DNA of 64,000 nucleotides from NCBI GenBank assembly GCA_949287425.1, contig CASEGJ010000001.1, positions 62,001 to 126,000 on the forward strand. The letters are read 5' to 3'. A model generated the notes under the pieces. That model was not told where the DNA came from. It worked only from the letters and a program-made list of their open reading frames with translations, and searched no databases. Position numbers and translations under genes: made by a program. Numbering within the stretch: the first letter of the stretch is position 1; each line of letters starts with the position of its first letter. This document shows, piece by piece, positions 43,049 to 51,391 of the stretch. The stretch comes from an uncultured Caryophanales bacterium. GTDB taxonomy: Bacteria > Bacillota_I > Bacilli_A > RFN20 > CAG-288.

Positions 43049-43814
43049 TGTTATCCTCTTTGCATGTACTTAAGAAATAATTTTTAAGTTTTGATTTATA
43101 TTCTGGGTGAGATTTTAAATCAAAAGTTTTTAATATAGTTCCATTATGAATGATAGAAACTTTATCGCATATTCTAGAAATTAGTTCGATATTATGTGAG
43201 GCAACTAAGATAGTGTTGCCGTTTTTAACATATTCTTGCATATAAGAAATTAATTCTTCAGAAGTAAAAACATCTAAACCGACAGTTGGTTCATCTAAGA
43301 TCCAAATTTTTGGATTATAAATTAAGGAAGCAATCAAACAAATTTTTTGCTTCATACCGTGAGAATATTCTTTAATGAGCTTTAAAGTATCATCGATTTT
43401 TAATGAAAACCTCTTACATAAATATTCAAATCTAGAATTGAATTCATCTTTAGGTACTTTATAAATTGAAGCGATAAAAGCAACATAGTTAATTCCGGTC
43501 ATATCTTCATATGCAATCGGTTCACTAGAAACATAACCTACACTAGCTTTGGCTTGGTTAGGCTTCTTTTTTAATGGCCAACCATCGAGTAAAATTTCAC
43601 CTTTATCATATGGTTTAATTCCAATAATAGATTCAATGGTAGTGGATTTACCGGCACCATTTTGGCCGATAAATCCATATAATTCACCTTTGAAGATATC
43701 CAATGATATTCCTTTAATTACTAAATTTTTTCCATAGCTTTTATATAGGTTTTCAATGTGGATAGCGATATTTGTAGGCTTATAAAGATAAGTCGTTGTA
43801 AATTGTAACTTCAT
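43038..43814 (-). CDS. ABC transporter ATP-binding protein
   Basis: A 258-residue ATPase. Walker A GQNGAGKS (about 50-57), the Q-loop at VSSEP, signature YSHGMKQK (a variant of LSGGQ), Walker B IWILDEP and the H-loop ASHNIE are all in place. It pairs with the downstream permease, which it overlaps by 11 nt. The ATG at 43814 is preferred; an in-frame TTG at 43823 is the alternative and would abut the upstream surface-protein gene. The YSHGM signature is typical of ABC-2/ABCB-like exporters of the CcmA/YhaQ sort. Confidence 0.88.
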   Translation of the reverse strand: MKLQFTTTYLYKPTNIAIHIENLYKSYGKNLVIKGISLDIFKGELYGFIGQNGAGKSTTIESIIGIKPYDKGEILLDGWPLKKKPNQAKASVGYVSSEPIAYEDMTGINYVAFIASIYKVPKDEFNSRFEYLCKRFSLKIDDTLKLIKEYSHGMKQKICLIASLIYNPKIWILDEPTVGLDVFTSEELISYMQEYVKNGNTILVASHNIELISRICDKVSIIHNGTILKTFDLKSHPEYKSKLKNYFLSTCKEDNNAN

Positions 43815-43823
43815 ATTTTTCAA

Positions 43824-46322
43824 TTATAAATGCCAATAACCTTCATTAGCTAAAGAGAAAGTGATTTTTTGGTTTCTAATACTACCTGTATTTAAGCTTG
43901 TAACAAAGAAATTACCATTAACTGTACCAGATTGATTACCTTCAGCAAAAGTAATTGGTAAATATGCACCTTGGAAGTAAATGTAATTTTGATTGTTATA
44001 AGTAATATAGTTAGTGTTGAGATTAACTTCTTTATATGAACCAGCTAAACTATCAGTTTGAGAATCAAAATCAGTTTCTTTATTTACTTGGCAGAAATAA
44101 GGATTGTCAATGGTAGAAGTGTAATTATCATAGATAAAAGCATATGACTTGTTATCTTTAGTTATTAATCCATTATCGTATGTGCCATTTAAATTGAAGT
44201 TTAATTGATTTTCATTATTAGTAGGATCGTAAATTACTTTATCATTAGAAATTAATGGTAAAGTAGCATAATAAGTAAAGTAACTACCGAATGTTTTGAA
44301 AAATATATTCAAAAAACTAGCATAAGATCTACCACTAATTAAAGTATTAGCAAATAAATTAATTTTTAAATTTTCACTTAATGCTTTATTGTAACTATAA
44401 GTAAAATATTCATCGTTTTTGATATTGATATTACCAGCTAATACAAAAGGATGATGTTGAGTGGAATTATTTGAATTAGGGATGAAATTAATTTTACCAT
44501 CCATATCGATTTTAGCTGTCTTTTGATTCATATAATTCCAGAAAGCCTTATTGTTAAATATTAATGTAGCATTTACACCATCATATCCAGTTTTATTAGC
44601 AAGAGGAGTAGTTAAAGTAAAATCACCGATGTTATCATAAGCTGTAATTCCACCTACACCTTGATATGATTCATTTTTTGCTATTTCTACAAAGTCATCA
44701 TAGCCTAAATTTAGTTGACTATTGTAATCGAAATTCATATAAGCACCAGGCATTAAACTTATTTGTTGATTTAAATTAAAATTAGAAGAATGGAAATATA
44801 AATCAAAATAAGGGGAAATGGGTAAGTTCATTTTTTGAGAATGTACAGTCGCACTTGTAAAGCTTACTTTGACTTCAGCATTAATTCCGTTGAACTTAAT
44901 ATTTGCGTTATTAAAGTCATACCTTATTCTTTGGTGTTGGATATTTTCGGTAATTGTTGATGATCTTTCAACTTTATTTTCAACATCAGAATATCTGAGG
45001 TTTTCATCATAATATATGCTTCTAATTACATCACCAGAAGTAAGATTAAATATAGCAAGTTCGCTATTATCATAACTAATTAAAGGTAATTGGTAAAAAA
45101 AGCCACCAGCTGTTTTACCACCACTATCTTTCATTAAATTACCGAGTAATTTTCCGCCTTCTTTAACAATAGTTGTGACATTTAAATATGGACAACGATA
45201 TAGTAAGAAAGAAGATAAACCCATATAATATGAAGCTGGTAAATCTGTTTCATGTTTTGTATCTTCAAGTACAAGAGGAGTAGATAATTTGGCTCCATCT
45301 TCAACAATAATTCTACCTCCACCAACTGAATCGGTAATTGAACCATGTGAATACAGACTAGAGCCACTAGGTAAAATTAAATCGTGGCCATTTAAATCAA
45401 TTTCATTGTAAGCACCAACAATAAAACCATTCATATCATGTTGAGCCCAGTTATAGTTATTTCCATAGAAAGCCTGATGACCACCTAAATCAAATCTACC
45501 ATTAAAAACAACATCGTTTTCTAATTTAAATTCTTTTACGACGTAGTTTTGAGAATTAGCAGTTGTATTTAAATTAGGAGTAAGAGTTGGTTTGTAATTA
45601 GTAGAAGCAGCATTAGCCTCAGCGTTATTTAGACCGATTGTATAATCAGCATTTTTTGAGTTAGAATCATCGCCTGAAAAAGTAGCATTATATGTATTAT
45701 CAGTTAACTTCATGCCTATTTGATTATAAGTTATTGTGTTTCCATTATTAAAACTAAGTGCTTCTTCATAACTAGTTTCACTTTTAATTAATGAAATAGT
45801 AGCAGCGACATCTTGATTGTAGATCGGACTATTTAGAATGACATTGTTTGAAGTATCAGATGCATCTTTAGCAATAACCACATCGGTTCCTCTTTGAAGA
45901 TTTTCACTATATGTTTCTTCTAATAGAGAAGAACTAACAGCTTTTAAAGGAATTAATTCACCAGTAATTACTACTTCATTGTTATTATCTTTTAAAGAAT
46001 CGTAAGTAGCATCTATTTTAGAAATATCCAGATTAGAAGAAGTTTTCCATTGATAATAAGAAGTAGCTTCTGAATTAATATGAATAGGAGCATCACCTAA
46101 TTTTATTTGGCTATTTCCATCTAAATAGGAAATTTGATTGATGCTACCATCATTAGTTTTGAAAGTAACTTTCACTTTATTTTCAACTTCGTTATTGTTA
46201 TTTGTAACATCTTGACTAATTAAGGTATCGGTATCAATAACAAATCTAGCAGAAACTAAATTGGTTGTCGAAATACTAGCTAATAGTAAACTTGCTAGTA
46301 TAAAACTATATTTTTTCTTCAT
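43824..46322 (-). CDS. Large secreted surface protein with SipW-type signal sequence
   Basis: An 832-residue secreted protein. The signal peptide (about 1-25) ends VSARFVIDTDT, whose A-[K/R]-F-V step matches the TasA/camelysin-type cleavage region recognised by SipW. It has Asn/Thr-rich beta structure throughout, with an opening TFKTNDGSINQI that looks like an InlB-type strand and a middle of repeated GHQAFYGN / GHDLILPSGSS strands (about 280-330) reminiscent of a beta-helix. No LPXTG or lipobox is present. AGGAG lies 6 nt before the ATG. It belongs to the operon that begins with the Ser-rich lipoprotein and sipW. Confidence 0.65.
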   Translation of the reverse strand: MKKKYSFILASLLLASISTTNLVSARFVIDTDTLISQDVTNNNNEVENKVKVTFKTNDGSINQISYLDGNSQIKLGDAPIHINSEATSYYQWKTSSNLDISKIDATYDSLKDNNNEVVITGELIPLKAVSSSLLEETYSENLQRGTDVVIAKDASDTSNNVILNSPIYNQDVAATISLIKSETSYEEALSFNNGNTITYNQIGMKLTDNTYNATFSGDDSNSKNADYTIGLNNAEANAASTNYKPTLTPNLNTTANSQNYVVKEFKLENDVVFNGRFDLGGHQAFYGNNYNWAQHDMNGFIVGAYNEIDLNGHDLILPSGSSLYSHGSITDSVGGGRIIVEDGAKLSTPLVLEDTKHETDLPASYYMGLSSFLLYRCPYLNVTTIVKEGGKLLGNLMKDSGGKTAGGFFYQLPLISYDNSELAIFNLTSGDVIRSIYYDENLRYSDVENKVERSSTITENIQHQRIRYDFNNANIKFNGINAEVKVSFTSATVHSQKMNLPISPYFDLYFHSSNFNLNQQISLMPGAYMNFDYNSQLNLGYDDFVEIAKNESYQGVGGITAYDNIGDFTLTTPLANKTGYDGVNATLIFNNKAFWNYMNQKTAKIDMDGKINFIPNSNNSTQHHPFVLAGNINIKNDEYFTYSYNKALSENLKINLFANTLISGRSYASFLNIFFKTFGSYFTYYATLPLISNDKVIYDPTNNENQLNFNLNGTYDNGLITKDNKSYAFIYDNYTSTIDNPYFCQVNKETDFDSQTDSLAGSYKEVNLNTNYITYNNQNYIYFQGAYLPITFAEGNQSGTVNGNFFVTSLNTGSIRNQKITFSLANEGYWHL

Positions 46323-46331
46323 GTTTTACTC

Positions 46332-46979
46332 CTAACTAATTTTAATCAAATTAACTTCAAAGGAAAGATTTCCAAAAAGGGAAATATTTTTATTTAAAGC
46401 ATTAAAATCATAAACAAAGTCAAAATCTACTTGAGTTGTATCACTAGTTAAAATCTTGTTGATGTTTGAATAATCATATTGACTAGTTTTGGCAAAAGGG
46501 AATTTAACTTGGATAGAATTTGCTGAGACATTTAGATTTATTTCAGTTGGAAAAATCATAATATTATCGCTAGTAATATAACTAGTAAAATTATTCATTA
46601 TTTCCGTGTTTTCAAAAGCGTTTTCTAAACTAGAAGTCAATGTAAATGAGAGGTAATAGCTATCTAAATTATCTTTTTCTTGATTGTAATAACTGCTATT
46701 AAAACTAGCAGAAAAAGTAATATTATCATCATTAATATATCTAATAGTATTACCATCTAATTTAGATTCATAATAGCTTAAACCAGTCAAAGTGTATTCT
46801 TCATCTAAAATTTGACTATATTTACTTTTAAAAATGGTATCACCAGCATTGATAGAAATATTATCGACACTGGTCTTTTTATCTTCTTTATCAGTGACAA
46901 CAAACTTAGCGGTAGTTACACCGACACTTAGACAAGCTAGAAAGGTTAGTCCGAGTATAAATGTCAATCGTTTACTCAT
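46332..46979 (-). CDS. TasA/camelysin-like secreted protein
   Basis: A 215-residue protein. The signal peptide (about 1-23) ends TTAKFVVTDKED, which shares the A-x-F-V step with the next gene's product and with SipW substrates. The mature part is beta-rich and Ser/Asn-rich (NISINAGDTIFKSKYS, ITSDNIMIFPTEINLNVSAN). This size and signal type recall TasA/CalY, fibre- or matrix-forming proteins exported by SipW. It overlaps the signal peptidase gene by 8 nt, so the two are co-translated. The identification is based on signal and context, not on strong sequence similarity. Confidence 0.6.
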   Translation of the reverse strand: MSKRLTFILGLTFLACLSVGVTTAKFVVTDKEDKKTSVDNISINAGDTIFKSKYSQILDEEYTLTGLSYYESKLDGNTIRYINDDNITFSASFNSSYYNQEKDNLDSYYLSFTLTSSLENAFENTEIMNNFTSYITSDNIMIFPTEINLNVSANSIQVKFPFAKTSQYDYSNINKILTSDTTQVDFDFVYDFNALNKNISLFGNLSFEVNLIKIS

Positions 46980-47838
46980 TATTTTCCTCCTTTATTTCAA
47001 TAATTTCAGTTGTATTTGTTTTTTTAGTTAAATCAGTTTTTACTATGTTATTGTTATTTATTTGTATACATCCTTGATAGGAATTTACATAGTAATTAGT
47101 TTTATCTTTGAAGAGATCTTCTAGGTATTTTAACCTTTTTAAATTTTCTTTTTTAGTTATCTCGTCACATATTAGATAGCTAGCTAGTATCATTAATAAA
47201 TCGATAAATAAGCAGATTCCATCAATAGATTTTGTAAAGAGAATGAACTCTCCGATATTTTCAATTTTGAAATTAGTATATTTACCAATCACTTGATTAA
47301 AACTAACTCTAATTGGATCGCTATTTAAGTTAGCATCGCCTTTAGTTATAAAATAACTGTTGGATGAATTATCGATTACTCTATGGATGACAAGTTGATT
47401 GCTATCTTGGTAACAGATAATATCGTATAGATTTATTTCATCATATGAGCTAACTTTTTCAATTATGATAAGATCGTTTGTTTTAAATTGATTATTTAAG
47501 TTATTCTCATCTAAATAAGTGTTATCTTCATTTTTATAAGCCATTGAATCAGAAGTTACTACTAACAATTGATACTTAGAAGGAAGAATGTTATTTGAAA
47601 TAAGTATCATGCTTTCTAAAAAGATAATTAATACAATTGCAAGGGTGTTTAATATAATATTGAAAGATTTTAATAATCTTTTCTTTTTCCTACTTAGCCG
47701 TAACTTTTTAAATTTCTTTTTAATGATAGAGATATCGTATTTACCTTTTTTAACATCCTTAATATATAAAATTAGATAAAGTAAACTAAATGCTAGTAAA
47801 AAGATAGCTAATCCAATAGCCAAATAAATTGAAAACAT
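46972..47838 (-). CDS. sipW: ER-type signal peptidase I (SipW-like)
   Basis: A 288-residue membrane signal peptidase of the SipW/ER type. An N-terminal helix (about 3-25), a second helix (about 58-82), then the catalytic Ser98 in VTSDSM and His152 in LVIHRV, giving a Ser-His dyad instead of the Ser-Lys of ordinary LepB, with GDANLNSDP (box E) after it. A C-terminal helix (about 211-233) anchors the tail. It would cleave the TasA-like and the 832-residue protein encoded just downstream. The gene overlaps the lipoprotein stop by 1 nt. An ordinary SipW has about 190 residues, so the long C-terminal tail is unusual. Confidence 0.85.
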   Translation of the reverse strand: MFSIYLAIGLAIFLLAFSLLYLILYIKDVKKGKYDISIIKKKFKKLRLSRKKKRLLKSFNIILNTLAIVLIIFLESMILISNNILPSKYQLLVVTSDSMAYKNEDNTYLDENNLNNQFKTNDLIIIEKVSSYDEINLYDIICYQDSNQLVIHRVIDNSSNSYFITKGDANLNSDPIRVSFNQVIGKYTNFKIENIGEFILFTKSIDGICLFIDLLMILASYLICDEITKKENLKRLKYLEDLFKDKTNYYVNSYQGCIQINNNNIVKTDLTKKTNTTEIIEIKEENNE

Positions 47839-48611
47839 TATTTAGATTGTATGGTTATTTCAATTCCAAAGTTAGTGTTTTTAATAGCTTGTTGCATATT
47901 TGATAAAGTTGAAGTAACTGTATCGATACTTACAAGTTTACCTTCATCATCATTTGAATAATATTCAGCTGGATTTTTAAAGTTAAAAACTTCACCCCAA
48001 CTATATTCAAGTTCTAAAGAGTAAGTAATAACAGAGTCAAGACCTTGTTTATTGTTATTTTCTTTAATAGTTAAATCTTCTTGAGATAAAGTTAAATTAT
48101 TAGGCAATTTAACATAATTTTTACTAACAGCATTATCTCCATTTTCTTTCGAACTAGAAGTAAAATTAATTAAGCATGTATTCCACAATGAAGAATCACC
48201 GGTAACAGTAATTTCAAGATTAATTTTTAAATCATCGTGATCATTAGGAGATTCAGCACTAACTCTACCATCTTCAACATAGTTAGCATCAAAATTTAAA
48301 ACATCTCCATCAGCAACTTTGGCACTAACAGAAATTTGATTTGTAATAACATCACCTACACTAGCAGAAACATTTGTAGAAGTTGTTTCATCGATAGCTA
48401 TACTAGATGATGAGCTTTCAGATGAAGATGAACTGCTAGATATATCTGAAGAAGTACTAGATGATACAGCTTCAGATTGACTTGTGCTAGAAGAAGTAGA
48501 AGATAAAGAACTAGATGAACTAGAAACAGGATCTGGAGTACAGCTAGTTATACCTACGTTAAATAAACTAATTCCAGCAAGTATAAAAAGGCCGAAAAAT
48601 TTACGTTTCAT
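47838..48611 (-). CDS. Ser-rich lipoprotein, first gene of the SipW operon
   Basis: A 257-residue lipoprotein. The signal peptide ends in lipobox GITSC (Cys24). Residues about 31-72 are an almost pure Ser/Thr linker, followed by a beta-rich globular domain (about 85-255). It sits outside the membrane. It shares its operon with a signal peptidase and TasA-like proteins, so it might anchor or nucleate the surface layer. Translation into SipW is coupled by a 1-nt overlap. GAAAGGA lies before the ATG; an extended -10 on the minus strand lies 34 nt upstream. Confidence 0.7.
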   Translation of the reverse strand: MKRKFFGLFILAGISLFNVGITSCTPDPVSSSSSSLSSTSSSTSQSEAVSSSTSSDISSSSSSSESSSSSIAIDETTSTNVSASVGDVITNQISVSAKVADGDVLNFDANYVEDGRVSAESPNDHDDLKINLEITVTGDSSLWNTCLINFTSSSKENGDNAVSKNYVKLPNNLTLSQEDLTIKENNNKQGLDSVITYSLELEYSWGEVFNFKNPAEYYSNDDEGKLVSIDTVTSTLSNMQQAIKNTNFGIEITIQSK

Positions 48612-48644
48612 AATATTCCTTTCAAAGTAAAAATTTGTGAAAAT

Positions 48645-48653
48645 ATTTTAACA
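48645..48653 (-). promoter_or_regulatory. Extended -10 promoter of the SipW operon
   Basis: TG-T-TAAAAT on the minus strand (hexamer 48650-48645). No good -35 is visible. Confidence 0.5.
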
Positions 48654-48959
48654 AGACTAATTATAATTTTTTCTTAACTATATGACAAGTGAGATAAAAT
48701 GTCATGAGATAATAATTGTGCATTACTAATAAGTTTAATTTTAATCATATATTGTTTTTAATTAGACTAATTATATTAATTAAAAAACGATAGTGCAATC
48801 ATTAGTTTTTAGGAAATAGATTTAATTTTACATTAATATGAATTGTTTGCTAAATTTAATTTTGCATTTGTAAAACTAAAATGCTATTTATACTTATAAA
48901 ACGGAATTTACAATTTCAATTATCGAATTTTTATATTCCTATATATAAGTAAATTAGTG
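48654..48959. other. AT-rich divergent region, no gene seen
   Basis: About 300 bases between the SipW operon and the rplU promoter. It contains an ATGACA / TGTCAT inverted repeat (48682-48687, 48700-48705), a TGAGATAA direct repeat and a GCATTT / AAATGC pair near 48862-48885. It may hold an operator for the surface operon. No open frame is supported. Confidence 0.35.
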
Positions 48960-48987
48960 TTGACAAAAGGGAATTTTGTGATAAAAT
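48960..48987 (+). promoter_or_regulatory. Promoter of the rplU operon
   Basis: TTGACA at 48960-48965 and TG-A-TAAAAT (hexamer 48982-48987), 16 nt apart. Expected start is about 48994, at the first base of the leader hairpin. Confidence 0.75.
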
Positions 48988-48994
48988 ATTAAAA

Positions 48995-49090
48995 GTTGAA
49001 TTGCCTCCACTTGGCTTTCAACCGCATATATTAGGGTAACTAACTTAGAATATTCTAGACCTTAAATAGCGAGTAATAAAGTGTTTTATA
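48995..49090 (+). ncRNA. Structured leader of rplU (L21 leader-like)
   Basis: The leader starts with GTTGAA-tt-GCC (48995-49005) pairing to GGC-t-TTCAAC (49013-49022), then runs through a TAGGGTAACTAAC block and AGACCTTAAATAGCGAG to AGGAGG at about 49090. L21 leaders are known before rplU in Firmicutes and let L21 control its own operon. I assign it by position and structure, not by a checked match. Confidence 0.5.
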
Positions 49091-49102
49091 GGAGGAAAAA
49101 GA

Positions 49103-49414
49103 ATGTTTGCTATTATTGAAACTGGCGGTAAACAATTAAAGGTCGAAGCTGGCCAAACTTACTTTGTTGAAAAACTTTCTGGTAAAGAAGGTGATGAAGT
49201 AGTTTTTGATAAGGTTTTACTTATCGATGGCGAATCTTTAAGTGTTGGTGATCCTTATTTAAAGGGCGCTAAAGTCACTGCTAAAATTGTTAAAAATGGT
49301 AAAGCTAGCAAGATTCAAGTCTTCAAATATAAGGCTAAAGCTAACTACAGACGTCTTTCTGGTCATAGACAACCTTATACTAAGATTTCTATCGAAACTA
49401 TCGCTAGTAAATAA
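49103..49414 (+). CDS. rplU: 50S ribosomal protein L21
   Basis: A 103-residue ribosomal protein: [18 protein letters not shown] start, [15 protein letters not shown], and C-terminal [21 protein letters not shown] are standard for L21. AGGAGG precedes the ATG by 6 nt. It heads the rplU-prp-rpmA operon, the usual order in Firmicutes, behind a structured leader that may be bound by L21. Confidence 0.97.
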   Translation: MFAIIETGGKQLKVEAGQTYFVEKLSGKEGDEVVFDKVLLIDGESLSVGDPYLKGAKVTAKIVKNGKASKIQVFKYKAKANYRRLSGHRQPYTKISIETIASK

Positions 49415-49419
49415 TTATC

Positions 49420-49746
49420 ATGATAAAAGTATCTCTCACTTATAAAGACAAATTATTAAGTGAGATTAACTTGTTAGGACATGCTGATTACGATATTGAA
49501 GGTAAGGATCTAGTATGTGCTGGGGCTTCTACTTGTTTCCTAGGTGGATTAAATGCTATCGAAGAAAAAAGTAAGATTGAATATTCTTATTCAAAAGGAA
49601 ACGGCTATATAAAGATACTATCTAAATTATCTGAACGTGATTGTATCGTTCTAGAAGTTATGATAAGTCAATTAAAATTTATTGAAAAAAACTACCCGGA
49701 TAATATTAAGGTAGTAGTTAAAAAGGAGAACGAAAATGGAAATTAG
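49420..49746 (+). CDS. prp: Ribosomal-processing cysteine protease Prp
   Basis: A 108-residue cysteine protease that removes the N-terminal extension of L27. [18 protein letters not shown] carries the catalytic His21 and Cys33 with 11 residues between them, as in the family. It overlaps rpmA by 11 nt and sits between rplU and rpmA, its normal place. Its substrate is visible next door in the L27 start. Confidence 0.95.
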   Translation: MIKVSLTYKDKLLSEINLLGHADYDIEGKDLVCAGASTCFLGGLNAIEEKSKIEYSYSKGNGYIKILSKLSERDCIVLEVMISQLKFIEKNYPDNIKVVVKKENENGN

Positions 49747-50026
49747 ATTAGATTTACAGCTCTTTGCTTCCCATAAGGGTGTCGGTTCTACTAAAAACGG
49801 TAGAGATTCTGCTGGTAGAAGATTAGGCGCTAAAGTTGCTGATGGTCAATTTTGCACAGCTGGTTCTATCATTTATAAACAAAGAGGCACAAAGATTCAT
49901 CCTGGATTAAATACCGCTTTATCTACCGATGATTCTATCTTTGCTAAAATTGATGGTGTTGTTAAATATGAACATTTAGGTAGAAATCGTAAAAAGGTTT
50001 CTGTCTATCCTGTTAGCAGCAACTAA
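49736..50026 (+). CDS. rpmA: 50S ribosomal protein L27, with Prp-cleaved extension
   Basis: A 96-residue protein. The first residues [12 protein letters not shown] match the Firmicutes pro-L27 LQ(F/L)FA-S cleavage site (between Ala11 and Ser12), then [20 protein letters not shown] is the canonical start of mature L27. The rest ([20 protein letters not shown]) is standard. It ends at a terminator. Confidence 0.97.
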   Translation: MEIRLDLQLFASHKGVGSTKNGRDSAGRRLGAKVADGQFCTAGSIIYKQRGTKIHPGLNTALSTDDSIFAKIDGVVKYEHLGRNRKKVSVYPVSSN

Positions 50027-50046
50027 GCTTAGCTAAATTAAATATG

Positions 50047-50076
50047 AAGCCTTTAGTTAAACTAGAGGCTTTTTTT
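50047..50076 (+). terminator. Terminator after rpmA
   Basis: An 11-bp stem (50047-50057 with 50061-50071, one G-T pair), a TAA loop and a T run. Confidence 0.8.
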
Positions 50077-50095
50077 AACTAAGAAAGGAGTAAAT

Positions 50096-51391
50096 ATGTT
50101 TATTGATCGTGCAAAAATATACCTTCAAGCTGGTAAAGGCGGAGATGGCTCTGTTTCTTTTAGAAGAGAAAAATACGTCGAATTTGGTGGGCCTGATGGC
50201 GGAAATGGTGGAAATGGAGGTTCTATTTATTTTGTAAGTAAAGATGGGATTTCAACTCTTTCTGATTATCGACACGCTATTAAAGTAAAAGCTGAAGATG
50301 GAGATAATGGACATAAGAAAAATTCTTTTGGTCGAAAAGGTCAAGATATTTATTTAGTAGTACCTACTGGTACAGTAATTTATGATGAAAATAATACTAT
50401 TTTGGCTGATTTAAATAAACCTGGGATGGAATTTTTAGCTTGTAAAGGTGGAAAAGGTGGAAGAGGTAATAAATGTTTTGTCAGTTCTACTAACCGCGCT
50501 CCAAAGATTGCTGAAAATGGTCAATTAGGTGAAAAAAAGACCTTGATATTAGAACTTAAATTAATTGCTGATGCTGGTTTAGTCGGTCTACCTAGCGTTG
50601 GAAAATCAACTTTTTTAAGTGTAGTTTCTAATGCCAAGCCTAAAATTGCTGAATACCATTTTACGACATTAGAGCCAATGTTAGGAACAGTTAAATTACC
50701 TAGTGGAGAAGATTTTGTCATTGCTGATTTACCTGGATTAATTCAAGGTGCTAGTCAAGGTAAAGGCTTAGGCTTTGTCTTTTTAAGGCATGTTGAAAGA
50801 TGCAAAGTTCTCATTCACATTGTCGATTTAAATTATCCTGAAGGTGAACCTTTTGATAATTTTGAAAAGATAAATAGAGAATTAGAAACATATAATCCTG
50901 AGTTAATCAAACGTCCTATGGTTATAGCTTTAAATAAAATGGATGAGTTAGATTCAAATAAAAAGGCGGAAACTTTCAAAAATAAATTGAATGAAAAATA
51001 TCCAAACAAATATGAAGTCTTTGAAATATCCGCTATAAATAAACAGGGTTTACTTCCACTTCTTAGAAGTGTCTATCAGTTAATTAAAACAAGTCAACCG
51101 ATTAATTTATATACTAATAATTCAAGTGATGAAGTTAACTATACATATGTTAAAAAGGATAAAGCTCCATTTAAAATATTTAAAAAATCCGATAATCACT
51201 ATGAAATTATTGGTGACGAAGTTATTAAGAAATATCGTTCAATTAACATTAAAACTGATGAAGGTATGATGAAACTAACATCATATTTAAATTCGATTGG
51301 TATCAATGAAGAATTAAAAAGAATCGGTGCTAAAGATGGTTCAACTATCAATCTTGATGGATTTGAATTTGAATATTACGATATCGATTAA
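50096..51391 (+). CDS. obg: GTPase Obg (CgtA)
   Basis: A 431-residue ribosome-assembly GTPase. The Gly-rich OBG domain opens with the standard FIDRAKIYLQAGKGGDGSVSFRREKY and GGPDGGNGG. The G domain has GLPSVGKS (about 164-171), DLPGLIQGAS and NKMD, with SAINK as G5. A C-terminal OCT domain follows, with EFEYYD at the end. AAAGGAG precedes the ATG by 6 nt. Its 3' end overlaps the convergent glycosyltransferase by 4 nt. Confidence 0.97.
   Translation: MFIDRAKIYLQAGKGGDGSVSFRREKYVEFGGPDGGNGGNGGSIYFVSKDGISTLSDYRHAIKVKAEDGDNGHKKNSFGRKGQDIYLVVPTGTVIYDENNTILADLNKPGMEFLACKGGKGGRGNKCFVSSTNRAPKIAENGQLGEKKTLILELKLIADAGLVGLPSVGKSTFLSVVSNAKPKIAEYHFTTLEPMLGTVKLPSGEDFVIADLPGLIQGASQGKGLGFVFLRHVERCKVLIHIVDLNYPEGEPFDNFEKINRELETYNPELIKRPMVIALNKMDELDSNKKAETFKNKLNEKYPNKYEVFEISAINKQGLLPLLRSVYQLIKTSQPINLYTNNSSDEVNYTYVKKDKAPFKIFKKSDNHYEIIGDEVIKKYRSINIKTDEGMMKLTSYLNSIGINEELKRIGAKDGSTINLDGFEFEYYDID

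Noticed and set aside
47838..48520. Simple-repeat contingency locus in the Ser-rich linker
   Set aside because: The Ser codons are mixed, without a pure tandem unit, so slippage is not favoured.
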